Assembly (NCBI GenBank): GCA_000226015.1
Contig: JH152948.1
Location: 57,729-121,728 of the forward strand
DNA length: 64,000 bases
Direction of reading: 5' to 3'
From: Mnemiopsis leidyi
Taxonomy: Eukaryota > Ctenophora > Tentaculata > Lobata > Bolinopsidae
Shown here piece by piece: positions 33,301 through 45,003 of this stretch. Each line of letters starts with the position of its first letter. Position 1 is the first letter of the stretch. The notes below the pieces were generated by a model. The model searched no databases. It had not been told where the DNA came from and was given only the letters and a program-made list of their open reading frames with translations. The translations under genes were made by a program, and so were the position numbers.

Positions 33301-34227
33301 GATTTAATGTATGAGATTGGCAATTTTCAATCGATTTTTAGAGGGGCCCCAAAACATATATTGTTCACGAACAGGAAGGAGTGGGATCTAACTTTGGCTT
33401 TCGCAAATTTGAGGCTCCCAATTTGAACTAGCGGTAAAGAAATAAAGTCCTTTCATACAATAAAGAGGAACTGTAACACAAACATCATAATTTGGAGATC
33501 CTTTAAAGGGGGTACAAGGCCTTACATGTTGCTCAATCTCTGAAAGTTTTGCAGCAGCTTTCTTTCATAGCATTTCTCAAGCTTAATAATATCAACTATT
33601 TGCACTTTCAGGGTTTACCATCGCCCGACTGGAAAGAGAAAGAGTTTGGAACGAGGTTTAACTTCAGTAGAGTTGCCGGAAGTAATATTTTGGATCGACA
33701 ACTCCGGAAAATAGGATCCATGGTGAGGGATAGAGTTTTTGTTGGCATAGAAGTTTAGATAAGTTCACTTGGAAACCGAACCGAATTAGGTAAACCCTTG
33801 TTCATATCATACCTGGGCCAACCCATAAGCATATCATGGAATTGAAATAAGAATAAGAATATGAATTAAAATGGGAAATAAAATCAGAATTAGGATTAGA
33901 ACGTATTATTACAGCAATAGCGTAATTTCAGAAAAACTGTAAAATCAAAAGGCACCCTTTCGGAAAAGCTTTTCCGAAGCATTCAAAACAAAGAATAATA
34001 GTTAATAATAAGATACAACAACGGGGTTATGATATGTCTGGCAATATATAACAAGATCTGTCCCATAGATCCACGTGTACGGACACCAGCACCGAAATCG
34101 AGACAGGACGATTCGGAGAGTGAGGTACGTTTCCCACTGTTTGGGAAATCCACGAGAGAGTAGTGAGGGGATCACATGGGGCATCGCCACCTGGGCAGGA
34201 CCTAAACTTATACATGGGCACTGCTAG
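30361..34227 (+). CDS. Calcineurin-like metallophosphoesterase, complete
   Basis: Probably a soluble metal-dependent phosphoesterase; the substrate cannot be told from sequence. Six exons in phase: 30361-30491, 31892-32040, 32268-32455, 32583-32777, 33612-33722, 34069-34227, totalling 933 bp (310 aa). The two-metal-centre motifs appear in order: SDLHTDYEAN (DxH), VAGDVSDD (GDxxD), FIPGNHELW (GNHE), ITFSHFVPRPEL (His) and VYGHQHRNRD (GHxH). There is no signal peptide or membrane segment, so it is likely cytosolic. The start is the first ATG, with the DxH motif nine residues in, which is typical. Intron 1 carries the 21-bp array and intron 4 a repeat derived from its own donor. Every residue expected for metal binding is present, so the gene looks functional. 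Confidence 0.93.
30590..30915. repeat. 21-bp tandem array inside a MITE-related sequence
   Basis: About 13 copies of CGACCAATAAGAAGTGAGGTA and two degenerate ones (AAATCAAAATTGAGGTA) in intron 1 of the phosphoesterase gene. Because 21 is divisible by three, long open frames of a seven-residue repeat appear on the - strand; they are not genes. The flanks (ATCATGCGACAGCG on the left, CGCTATCACAC on the right) and the unit itself match the interior of the MITEs at 24.8 and 44.9 kb. Confidence 0.9.
32778..32960. repeat. GTTAGTA/GTTCTAG repeats following a 5' splice site
   Basis: Starting exactly at the donor of phosphoesterase exon 32583-32777 (ATG/GTTAGT), the intron is made of degenerate GTTAGTAGTTAGTTCTAG and ACTAGTACTAG words for about 180 bp. 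The donor itself appears to be the founding unit. Confidence 0.6.
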
Positions 34228-36244
34228 ACACGATCTTTAGATTAGTGTTATGATGTGGAGGCGAGGAACTAGGAATGTCATGGCTGTTAGGTGTTTATTG
34301 ATTGAATTGATAATCCGTATTTGAATTTGACAAACATGGGTGTGTGTTATTGATTTCAAAATGATTTTCTGTTGATTTATAATTTTTGGTTTGAAAATTC
34401 TAACCTTACAAGTGTTTTGACTAAATTGAACTTTTAACTGCAATAAGGACTATAATTTGAAAAGATAAATTTACGGCTAAGCCTAAAATTGTGAATTATT
34501 TAACTGTATTTTCATTGAATCTGAAGTCATCGCATTGATTTTCTAGATGCTGTTTTATTCCAAACTCCGTACATCTTTAACCAATATAGCCGGTTTACTA
34601 CGATCGAAGCAAAGGTGATTTGTATCATCACTGATATCCTAAAATTATAGAGTAGTGTAAAAACTTGCCAAAATGCCGAATTCTTTATGAGATCTCCAGA
34701 CGAATTGCCAACTAGGTTTTGAACCCTGCCTGATGATACCCCTGGATACCACCGTGGTAAACAGCTGCAATATCTAACCTGTAACCACCAAACCTGCTTT
34801 TTAAACTCTTAAAACCTTGCAGTTGCAGGTTGCCAAGTCAGCCTAAGGAAAATGCAAGATTTGAAGGAAAAATTACAATATTTCATTCTTCTCGTTTTTA
34901 TGACATGCTTAAACTATCCTTCATCCAAAATTGGTATAAATTGGATGATATAAGCACCCGGTTACGTAAAAGATATCACATATTGACAATTTTATAACTT
35001 GAACTTATCAATATCATTCTGAAACCTTACTACGAACATCATTTGGAGTTCATTTACTGTATCTACTTAGCCTGTCCCGATCGATATCTACCAATCTCGA
35101 CATAAAAGTGGCCAATTAGTGGCAGAATCGTTGTATTTTCTTCCAAATTGACGCAGCTGCCAGCTGGAGAAAGGCGGCACCAAAACAATTGAAAATGTCG
35201 CAAGGACGATTAGCCCTCAAACTTGGACTACCACGCAGCTACATTAGATTGTTTAGCAAGGACCTGACAAGTCCTTCTCCACTGATACCTCAATATTTAG
35301 AGATCCTCATCACTTCGACCCTTACAATTAGGTACGAAACTTACTCCAATTACCCTGCTCCATCATCAGGTATATAGAACATTTCAGTAGACTTTTTTTC
35401 GCGCAGCTTATAAGGCTATGGCTACCTCATCGAGCCAAAATAACTCTGATAAGTCGCTCTTTCGGACCACTCCTATTTTATCACGAAAAACAAGGTTGCT
35501 AGATATAATCTTCTTGCGTAAACGAGGATGGTCAGTAGTCATTCCATGAGGATTACTTGTCGGTTGAAATTTACTCCCATCATGGGAGATAACGTCCTAT
35601 TATAACTTCGATATTTAATTATAACTTCGAGATTTAATTTCCAGTAGAACTCTAAGACACACAAAAAATGTCTTCATACTCGCAATTTTTGGCTCGCCCT
35701 GTTGTTTACGAAAAGAAGTTGACTGCCCCATTTTGATATTTCATTCATTTTCAAGTTGCAATAGCCTGTTCAATCACAAACAAAAAATTCAATGGATTTT
35801 TTTCTTAATATTTGCATAAACTGAGGGCTGAGAGTAGTCGAAATGATTTTTCAAAAAGATAAAGCGCGAGTGAAAAATATGTAAAATGCACAAAAAACGA
35901 TCGAGATAAAAAATCGATCATAAAGTTGATCCCAGATGCAGCAGATTATAAGATGTGCTCGAAACTTGCTTTATCTTATTGTGAGGGAGGGCGTTTGAAG
36001 TTTGTCAGGTAAACCATGGTTATGCAATATGCATACTGCATTTGTGAGGGTTGATTGCTGGTCGAAATTTAATTCTCAATCTTACTATAGCTGAATTTTA
36101 GATCCAAAAAATCCTTCAAAAATATCCCTTAATGGCATATTCTGTCAATCGACTCTGTGTGCACAAAAAAGTATGCAATGCATGCAAAAGCAAATTTAAG
36201 ACATTCACTTAGGTGGAATTGCCTGATGTGCGCATCTCCTTATC

Positions 36245-36436
36245 TTATATCCTGAGCCACTCCGTAACGAGGCATGCTAAACTAGCTGTAGGGGATAATC
36301 TTACGAGCCAGGGAATGGGCACTTCAAGCCAAAGCTGTACCACAGTCTGGTAACTGGCCGATTTTCCACAGTCGGGGATCGAACCCTGGTCTGCTGTAAG
36401 GGAGGCGCAAATAAAACTACTACACTGCCCAGTCAA
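36245..36436 (-). mobile_element. tRNA-derived SINE
   Basis: On the - strand the sequence begins GACTGGGCAGTGTAGTAG (A-box-like) and about 45 bp later has GGTTCGATCCC, a perfect RNA polymerase III B box of tRNA type (+ strand 36367-36378 region). A roughly 120-bp tRNA-unrelated body follows and ends near GGAGTGGCTCAGGATATAAG. There is no tRNA acceptor stem or cloverleaf, so it is a SINE and not a tRNA gene. The end points are approximate and no target duplication was resolved. Confidence 0.6.
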
Positions 36437-38245
36437 AAAATAAAAGCTTTAGAATAAAGTGAGTTTTTTGAATAATCTTATAGAGGGAAAACTGCTAAAC
36501 TAGATGTTTGTCTGCCAAGGTGGAGGGGGCTGGCCTAAGAAGGTTAACGGTCGGCGGATGAGGGTTGTATAAAGAAATGGGTGGAAAATTGGAGCTAGGT
36601 CTGGGAATATTAGTTTAAAATGAAATACTTCATTATGATACAGAGAATCTATCGATCATAAATTGGCAATACAACTGGCACGCCGATTCGACTATGCCGA
36701 AAAACAGCTCGAATATAAGTGGTAAGGTAACCCTCGTCCACACACACATGAGCGGCTAAAATCACAGGGAATCTGTCAGGTAGTGACAAGATTACGGATA
36801 TTACCTGCAAGATATACTTAGGATTTGAGACATTATGTAGCAAGTCCGCATTGATGAGGATCCATGTTACTTGATCACTCAATTCATTAATTAATTTGTT
36901 CACGGTAGGTTAGTGATATCGGTTTTATATTAGTTATGAAGTATTCCTGCAATGTTCGCAATATAGCACTTACTTAGCACTTTTTTATAATCTACAAATT
37001 GAATTGTTGAAGTGTACTTGGAATTGTCAAACTCGATACTTTGTCGTGTAATACTGTTATTGATAATAATTAAACAGCAAATTTCACGGTGTCGCAATTT
37101 TTTAAACCGGCGAATTTGCGGCATGGATCATGGTGGCATATACCATGGTGGGATGGTGGTATTCGTGCAGTACATAGTAAGGCTCTAACTTATTATGCAT
37201 ACCTTACAAACAATGTCAGCTGATTATGCAATGTGCGGTATTTTAAACGAATCATTCCTTCAAGTTGGCACTTGGTTGCAATTCAATAAAGATGGTGTGA
37301 TGCCGATGGCTCCTCCCTCACCCTTATATTCTAGCCATAGGTATCAAAATAAGATATCATCCAACAGCCTGGTACAAAGCAGTGCGGTTTGCAATCATGC
37401 TAGCATGAAATGCCTGCTATTAGTGGGATAACTATGACTAACCACAACTACGTTGCGAGATCTACACAGTTTGCTGCATAAATAAAGCATGATATCAACA
37501 AACATGGGATATGCATTCGTTACGCCGAAGAGCAAGCATATTGTAGAAAACGTTCTATGAAATCAAGAAGTTGTGGTTGCGTGGGAGATACTTTAATAAA
37601 GCGTGACGAGAGTATAGTTACTAACTATTAGTTAGTGAGTATATTTAGTGAGTATATTTAGTTAGTATATTTAGTAAGTACGATCACACTCACCGCCAAG
37701 ACAGGATCAGATTTTCGGTCTTGCCCGTTTCTAATTCTCAAAACTTCCCAAAGTTGTGGCCGAAACGTCCCAGATTCTGATCTACACGTGCTTAAAAGGT
37801 CCCACATTCCTTACTCCATTCAGCGTCGTACTGAGTTGTCTGAAACGTTTGAAATTCTAAAAGAGTGGGAGATTTTGCGGTAAGGCAAGATTGTTCGAAA
37901 TTTTGCGGCAAATTTTGAATTTTGCGAAATTACACTGGAATAGGGAAATTGGATCGGAATTGCGCAATTACCTAGATTCTGCAAACTATACTTTGGTAAT
38001 TTAAGTTTAGCACTGATATATCAAGCCATCATAAACAATAGGGCAGGGTGACAACTACTGACCATGATCTTCAGTTTGCGATTGATCGAGACATTTTTCA
38101 GAAATCTTATTTGTATTTGAACTGACTGTTCAGTTACGATACAATTACAACCAAAATGTTTGAAATTTACCAAAATGTCACCATGCATTCATGCAACGTG
38201 CAAGAGCCAAGAACCGTAAAAATTCATTGCAACTACTACTACTAG

Positions 38246-38309
38246 TAGTGAATTAGTCGGATATTTGAATTCTAGTTGAACTAGAATTCAAATACCCGAC
38301 AAATTCACC
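38246..38309. repeat. Perfect-stem palindrome
   Basis: TGAATTAGTCGGATATTTGA and its near-exact inverse TCAAATACCCGACAAATTCA flank a TTCTAGTTGAACTAGAA core. The stem is about 30 bp with two or three mismatches. This could be a very short MITE or a hairpin. Confidence 0.6.
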
Positions 38310-38722
38310 ATATCAATTTTAAGAACGGAAATTCGGGAGAAAAATAATTTCGATGTTGAATTTTTACCGGCAGCTAATTTGAGAACGTGATGAGTATAAA
38401 TAAGAGTGTATCACAAAATAGATATCTCAATCCTTTACTCATGGAGAAAAATTGTCGAGAATTTTTTTCAGAATCTTTAGATTTGCATCTTTCTGATTCA
38501 TTACTCATTGTAAATAGAGCTGGGCGAACGAATGTCGCCTCACAGTTTCATTTTTAGGAATAAACGGTTATGAGCCGTCCGCGCGTCATAATAGACCCGT
38601 AAAAGTTGTGCTGGCAGCGATGAATTATTAAAGTTGTCGAGCAGCTGCATGATTGAGAATTGATACTCGAACAACAAAAGCTGCATTGTAGAAGCCCCCG
38701 AGGGCGCGACGTGAGCGAGCAC

Positions 38723-38756
38723 TATAAAAGAGCGGACCTGTCCACCCTCTGTCAGA
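38723..38756 (+). promoter_or_regulatory. TATA box with initiator
   Basis: CTATAAAAGAGCGGAC is followed about 29 bp later by TGTCAGAACT, a good TATA/initiator spacing, in a locally GC-richer stretch. No coding exon follows at once. It may drive the peptide gene at 39569 through a 5' UTR intron, or an untranslated RNA. Confidence 0.4.
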
Positions 38757-39568
38757 ACTAAGTTCGAGTCCTTCTTTACTTGGAGGGAATTTTTTAGCAT
38801 TCTAAGTTACCATATCAGTCCAGATATATTTCTAGACTATGTCTCGTCGATCTAGTTCGACAAATCTATAAAAAATCAAACCAAAATATTTCATTTATAG
38901 ATAATAGATATTATCAAACTTAAGTGAAAATTATCTTTAAGAAATTTCCAACCGTTTTTTTACCCGACAATCAGGGAATAACTGTTTATTTGAACTTAAA
39001 ATTAGTAAATTTTGGTCAGATATAAACATCTATCTATACGTATTTCCCATTTCCATCAAGCAACTTCACTCATCCACACAGTATCAACCTCCCAACACAC
39101 ACACTAACTTGTTGCATGCTATAGATTATAATGTCCTGGGAAAATTATTGTGATTGCTCTTGAATCAATTAGCTAGGTGCAATTTGGAAAAGAATTATAA
39201 AGAAGTCAGGGAGTAGATAATGGGCTTCATGAAATTAACCTGACAGCAAAGATGGTATAAAACTTGACTTAGCTATCAAATTATCGATCGAATATGGCCA
39301 GGAAAGCGACTTCGAAAATTGTCAAATTTGTTCTGTTCACAATGACCCCGACGTTTTCATATAACATTTACCTGCTGATCTATATTACCTGACACTGTCG
39401 TAAGTAATTTTCGTAATTTTTTGCTGACATGCTATCCACTAGGTTTCATGGAATTGAAGTTATAGACTTCTAAAGAACAACAAAAAACCAACAGAACACC
39501 GAACCCCAAAACGTAGTGCTAAAATTCTCTAGACGGAAGTTCAGACAAACACAAAAATCAAACTCAAC

Positions 39569-39784
39569 ATGAAGTTCACAAAACTGATCATCCTGATGAC
39601 TCTATTGGCCCTCATCGCCTCACGATCACTAGAAGAAGACAACAACGCAGACCAAACAATTGGGTGGGGCCGCCAGCGAGTCGCTGAAGCGGAAGACTTC
39701 GTCGCCGAGGAGAAGATGGCTGGGGGAGGAAACATGATCCTGGAGATGTCGGAGGAGGAGCAGCATCTCGGACTGGGCTTCTAA
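39569..39784 (+). CDS. Secreted peptide precursor 1 (Q-x-I-G-W-G family)
   Basis: A 71-aa intronless open frame. Residues 1-19 are a clear signal peptide (MKFTKLIILMTLLALIASR), cut near SRS/LEE. The remainder is very acidic. It holds two copies of the family hexapeptide: QTIGWG at residues 29-34, preceded by D and followed by RQR, and QHLGLG at 65-70, preceded by EEE and followed by the C-terminal F. Gly-Arg after QTIGW is the classic amidation and cleavage signal, and N-terminal Q could become pyroglutamate. I infer a neuropeptide or peptide-hormone precursor, perhaps giving pQTIGW-amide. No known family comes to mind. It is homologous to the genes at 41489 and 42942 by signal peptide, SR/xEE junction and motif order. 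Confidence 0.75.
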   Translation: MKFTKLIILMTLLALIASRSLEEDNNADQTIGWGRQRVAEAEDFVAEEKMAGGGNMILEMSEEEQHLGLGF

Positions 39785-41488
39785 CTGAACCGGAACATTT
39801 GGAAAGATAATCTTGGAGAGTGATATTAGTAAAATTGTAATCATAATTTGGCGGTTAGGTTTATTAGTTAGATACACATTTTTCATCTGAAGCTAGAGTA
39901 AGGGTGCGTTTAACCCAAAAATATATTAAAATTTTCTGGGTAAAATCCATGCTAATTACTGCACTAGAGCTATCGCAGGTTTGAAGTCCATAGAACGGTA
40001 TTTGCTCGCCATTTTAATTTTAGAATTTAGAAAGTTAAGAAAGATATTTGAGTGATCTAACGTTGATTCTTTTGTGCAGATCTTTTGTGTTTGTGACCCT
40101 GTTTAGTAGATTAGCATTTTGAAAACAAAAAGGTGTACTCTGATCTCCAACCTTGCATGCAATCTGAAAAATTCTTTCAGGGTTGCTGCTTGCAAATTCA
40201 AAATTCACCAAACTCATAATATAACATATGACATTATGGCGGTAAGATCAAAATTCATCTCCGAATTACAAAGTTTAAGGTGAATGAATTTCTTTCAATG
40301 GAGTTAGAGGGCTTAGGTGGTTTTTTTAATCATTTTTGTGATGAGACATCGTTTTTTGATTACCAGGTTATAACTCTCACGTGAGCCTCCTTATCCTTGC
40401 GAGCATCTGAAATGAGATTCACAGAATCTTATTTTCATACTTTGCTAAGACAAATTTGGAACCGGGCAGTGAGTACATGGCTCCAATCTGCACAGTGCAC
40501 ATCCGATGGTGACGGACAAATTAAAATTTGAGCTTGGAAAATCACAGCTACAGGTAGATCAGAAGGTTTAAAAATTAGACCTTTGCTGTCTGATGATAAG
40601 AAGCTCACGACTGGGGTCACTTAAGAGTAAAAATGATTTAAAAGGAGGTTTCTGTTGCGAAAATACAAAATATTATATCTTGATCCGCAATAATAAGGAC
40701 ATGAAGATTTATTTGTAACTCACTAAGGACGCTAAAAGCCCAGAGTTATTTTGCGATTTGGCATCCTATTATTTAAATGCAAACACTTAGTAGAGGTTTT
40801 ATGTAACCAATAAATGATAGAATACGGCCACTTATAGCTTAGTATCTCCAGACCCAGGTAAAATCGCTTTCAAGCTGTACTCAAATTTGTTGAACACACA
40901 TTTTTTTCGGTCACCAAATTCGTGCATACAATTTTGGCCTTATATTTTTAATTGAGGCTCAGTAGTCTATCAAGTTTAACTTGTCTGACGAGGCGTCAAA
41001 TGTCAAGTGAGAGTTTTATTTGCACCCTCTCTAACAATAAAGTTAAATTGCGGTTTAAATTTTTAATCGCACGATTGCGGCAAACCAACAACTTTTTAGA
41101 AGATTTGCAAAGGCCATGGGACTACCCTACTCGGCCTATTTGCAGCTCGTCCTAGCGACAGCTTCATGGATCGATTCTAAAAACTATGGCCGATATTTTA
41201 ATAAGGCAAGCCCTCTTCTTGTTTACAGTCATAATTTTTCGCAATTTTCTTCTCGAGACAAACAATTTTCTATAAAACTATCAAATTAATTAGTGGCTTT
41301 ATAGTGCTCTGACCTCTCTTTAATTACGCTGAGTTTATAGAACAAAATGTATAACCATCAAATGTAATTTATTCTGTCCAACTTTACACAACGTTTTCAA
41401 TATATTAACTAGTTGCCGTTTCTTATATTAACATTATCATTACAGGTCCTATGAACGCATAAAGACAAGTAAACAAGTTATTCCTGTC

Positions 41489-41710
41489 ATGGCGCTCACT
41501 AAGATTCTTTTCTCTCTCAGCCTCATTCTGATGGTCTCTTCAAGAGCTTTCGAGGAGTCGGCTGGAGATGAGAATAATCAGGCATTTGGGTTGGGAAACA
41601 AAGATGGTGCAGTAGGAGACAGCCTAGAGGAGATTACACAGCTTGGGAAAGTAGATGAGTTTAAACTGGCTGAAGCTGAAGATGACCAACATTTCGCTGT
41701 CGGAACGTAG
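41489..41710 (+). CDS. Secreted peptide precursor 2, diverged paralogue
   Basis: A 73-aa intronless frame with signal peptide MALTKILFSLSLILMVSSR, then AFEES as in the other two. Two family hexapeptides sit at the same relative positions: QAFGLG at 31-36 (after NN, followed by NK) and QHFAVG at 67-72 (after DD, followed by the C-terminal T). The first copy lacks the immediate basic residue after Gly, so classical amidation is less likely here. The middle is acidic (LEEITQLGK). An acceptor-like CATTACAG 50 bp upstream of the ATG hints at a 5' UTR intron. It is the most diverged member and might have a different product or be under weaker constraint. Confidence 0.7.
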   Translation: MALTKILFSLSLILMVSSRAFEESAGDENNQAFGLGNKDGAVGDSLEEITQLGKVDEFKLAEAEDDQHFAVGT

Positions 41711-42845
41711 TGAGATCTCAAGGAAAAACGATGGTTTTAAAAGAAGATTGAGCCAAAATCCTATCGTGTGATCCGAATAACTGGCAAATCAGGAATATTG
41801 TATTTTAGCCACGGACATTAATATGATATATGTATGAACGATTGTGACAGGAAATTTTTCCTAGTTCGACTATAATTTTTATCGAAAAGTTTCATTTTTA
41901 ACTTATTTCCCGAGTTTTATTCTTTGAAAGAATAATAAGTCCAGTAATGAAACAAGAATGACCAAATTAGTGAATGAAACAAAAATGTGTACAAATCTAA
42001 CAATCTATACGAACGATAATGGCTACCATTGGCTAACGATCGAACTATTGAGTTCACCGCTGAATGAAGGATCTGGATGGATACGAAATTGTTCGAAATA
42101 AATATAATAGCAGCAATTGAGTTAGAAAGTTATCAGTCTCCCTTTTCCCACAAACCTTGGGAACAATTTGTCTCAGTTTTGAGCACGGCCCGAGTTTTTC
42201 CATCACCTAGGATAATCTAAGTCATAAGTTTTATTCACATCTCCACAATAATCACAATTTAGCGTCCAGCTGATCCCAGCTCTAATTGAATAAAATTCTC
42301 ATTCTCAAATAAGAATCATATTGGCTACAATTCTAGATAGAAATCTAAATGTTAAATAAGAATCACATTGACATTCAGGTTGATTCTATTTTATCATCGA
42401 CTCCTTGACAGCGACTTCGCAACAGCGTGAGTCTTACAGTCGAGTTAGACAAGATGTAGATAAGCACATATTTCGATCTTGTACAACATACCATGATGAC
42501 ACCAACACTATAGCATTCTCGGGTCAGTGCTATATCAACTATTGAAATATAGTATCGTTGTGACGTTTTAGTTTAATATCCGGATTTTGATCTTGACTAA
42601 GGTGCCATTGTTTTAGGGAGAGGTAAGCTATTCAATTTATACCGGCCGGGCTTAATCTAGGACACAAGCTCTAACTCAATCACTTAAGTGCAATTATATC
42701 GAGTATGCTAATTGTTCACGAAATATTTTGGAGCAATACATGCTATTTCCACGGAGAGAAAGGGTCGAACTTTCAACAAAGAAACGGCCTGATATCACAT
42801 TGTGACAAACGTGCTCCACACGTCTCCTTCCCCGGTACGATCCTC

Positions 42846-42880
42846 TTAAATAGTGCTGGCTGAGAGGGTTTCATCAGTTC
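42846..42880 (+). promoter_or_regulatory. TATA-like box and TCAGT initiator of peptide precursor 3
   Basis: TTAAATAG at 42846-42853 is followed 30 bp later by ATCAGTTC, matching the arthropod/metazoan initiator TCAGT with A at 42876 as +1. This gives a 66-nt 5' leader before the ATG at 42942. Confidence 0.5.
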
Positions 42881-42941
42881 ACAAACCGTCCGTATCTTGC
42901 TGCAGATATATCCGAGAAAACACTCCAAACCCTTCTCCGCG

Positions 42942-43157
42942 ATGATGAAGTTCACCAAGACGATTATTTGTCTTACTCTTGTGGTGCTAGTGACCTGCAG
43001 AGCACTCGAGGAAGACGAACAGACGATCGGCTGGGGAAAAGCCGCGGTAGCCGAGGAAGATTTAGATACAGTCGGATTAAATATGGTCAAGGAAGAGCAG
43101 AGCCTCGGTCTGGGACTTGAAGAGGACAGCATGGACCGACCTGGAATGATGGTCTAA
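42942..43157 (+). CDS. Secreted peptide precursor 3 (Q-x-I-G-W-G family)
   Basis: A 71-aa intronless frame starting at the ATGATGAAG doublet. The in-frame codons upstream lack a better ATG and overlap the leader. The signal peptide MMKFTKTIICLTLVVLVTCR shares MKFTK with precursor 1. QTIGWG at 27-32 is identical to precursor 1, preceded by EEDE and followed by K (amidation and basic cleavage). QSLGLG at 53-58 follows KEE and is followed by LEED, then a 12-residue tail not seen in precursor 1. Together the three genes look like a local tandem family spread over 3.6 kb, all on the + strand. The TATA/initiator just upstream supports transcription. Confidence 0.75.
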   Translation: MMKFTKTIICLTLVVLVTCRALEEDEQTIGWGKAAVAEEDLDTVGLNMVKEEQSLGLGLEEDSMDRPGMMV

Positions 43158-43436
43158 AAATAACTTGGATTTTATCGCTTGATTGTAGTCTAGCATATGT
43201 CATTTCTAGCTATGTGGTCCTAATACATGGTCGTTATAGCAATACTTTTTTTATAGTATTGTTAAGGAGGCTGGAGGTTTTCAACATTGTAATGTGTAAA
43301 AAATCTTGGGTGAATTATTCAATCATTTCATTATTAAGTCTTGCCAATCATCTTTTCTTCAAGAAAATTTTAGTTTGTTTTCTGACCCTGTACTGCACTG
43401 ATTTCACAATTATTGCATTTTAGAATTCGCATCTTT

Positions 43437-43530
43437 GATTTCTCCAAATTTATTTCTCCAAATTATAGTTTATTTCTCCAAATTATAGTTGATTTTTCCA
43501 AATTATAGTAGATTTCTCCATATCATAGTT
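43437..43530. repeat. 21-bp AT-rich tandem repeat
   Basis: Four copies of a TTTCTCCAAATTATAGT unit plus a few bases. It lies about 280 bp downstream of peptide gene 3. Confidence 0.8.
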
Positions 43531-44882
43531 CTCGCCTTAAAAAGTCATTAGTCGTAGTCAAAAGTAAAAGTGAACAAGTCCCTTTGCTGAAGATTAGCGC
43601 AACCCGTTCTTCTCAGGGGATTAAACGGGTAATGGCTTATGACTTGGACAAAACTTATAACCATATTTTCTAAATCCGCCGATTACAACAATTCACGGGA
43701 CCTGCTCCGGTGTAAACAGGATTAAACTCTAAACAGGTTTAAAAATTTGTAGTTTTACTTCAAGAATGTCGTACTCAAAAACAGGCAATAATGAAAAGTA
43801 GAATATACGAACCAGTAAAAAAATATTTTGTGTCCGTAGTCCAGTTCAATCCGAAAAAATGAAGAAGAAAGCAAAAAATGGAAATTGCACAAGACATGAA
43901 GGGCCGGGTAGCAGAAAATAGTTGCTTCTGTAAGTTCGTCAGGAATCCTTAAGTTTCTTCAACTGGTTTAATTTATCAGATTGATTTTTGACGTCATGCT
44001 TTGAGTTTGATGATTCAAACAACCGTGAGTTAGTTAGGGCAAGGCGCTCTCGGCTACGTCAAATCTGTTCTTTTCAGCCGTTAGTTTTCCCAAAAATAAG
44101 ATGTTTCAAAGTGATCTTACATGGAACGTATAAAATGTGTTTTAAAAGTAAATCTATTACGCGAATTGATTTTTGATAGATCACAAAGGGTTCATCAGTG
44201 TCAAAAATTAAAAATGAATATTACTGTTGATTTTCGGATTTCATATCAATATCAAGAGATCATTGGACAATGAATCCATTCTAATAACTTGCGTCAAAGA
44301 ATGTAAACTGAATTAACCAAATTTTTAAACCAGTTTGCACGAACTAATCGTCTTTTAGATAAAATAGTTTACAATTTACTTAGAGATGAAAATTTGATTA
44401 AATATCTGATCAAATATGGTACTGATATATAAAAAATGCTTGGATTATAGTGAGGACGCCGAAGGGCCAGAGGTTATTGAGAAAAAAGAGGGGAAGGTCA
44501 AGTCTAAGAGGAGACACCAAGAAGGTATAATTTGTTACAAATGGTAATTAAATTATTTTTTTGTAAGAAATTGAGAATCTCAAAGGTCCAAAAGTCCGGC
44601 ACAATGTGAAACTAAAACGGAATAACCACATTTTCTAAAAAAAGATTCTCATTTTCAGGAATATTTTCACCTTTTCTCGAACAGTTCCACAATCCACATT
44701 TTATTGAACAGTTCAAAATTTTCAAGAGCAGCTAAAGAACAAAACATTAAAAAACTCTTACAAATAATCATTACAAGGCCGCAATAAACTGTAAGATGTC
44801 ACTGCCAGTTCAAGTGTGAATAATCTGTTTAATTCATCGAGTTTTCAAGCGACCAATAAAGCAATAAGGAACTAGTTTCTTT

Positions 44883-45003
44883 GGGGAGGTCACAAATTTT
44901 TCCCATCATGTGACAACATTTGATCAATGAGCATTTAGGTGCAGCCAATGAATATTGAGCCACACTAACACGTGATATAAATGATGTGTGACACCTGATC
45001 CCC
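44883..45003. mobile_element. MITE with GGGGAGGT ends, related to the copy at 26.2 kb
   Basis: Starts GGGGAGGTCACAAAT and ends with the inverse ATGTGTGACACCTGATCCCC. The interior holds ATCATGTGAC, GATCAATGAGCATTTAGG, CAGCCAATGAATATTGA and CACGTGAT, linking it to the elements at 24.8, 26.2 and 30.6 kb. About 120 bp, non-coding. Confidence 0.68.

Larger units (their letters stand above)
34228..38700. other. Gene-poor region
   Basis: No complete gene seen. Besides the items listed separately, a 74-codon open block at about 35156-35388 (+), starting after an acceptor-like CGCAG and reading AASWRKAAPKQLKMSQGR, has some coding character but no recognisable domain and no partner. I leave it unannotated as a gene. 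Confidence 0.5.

Noticed and set aside
36363-36436. tRNA gene
   Set aside because: Only A- and B-box-like words are present; no cloverleaf or acceptor stem can be drawn, so it is treated as a SINE.
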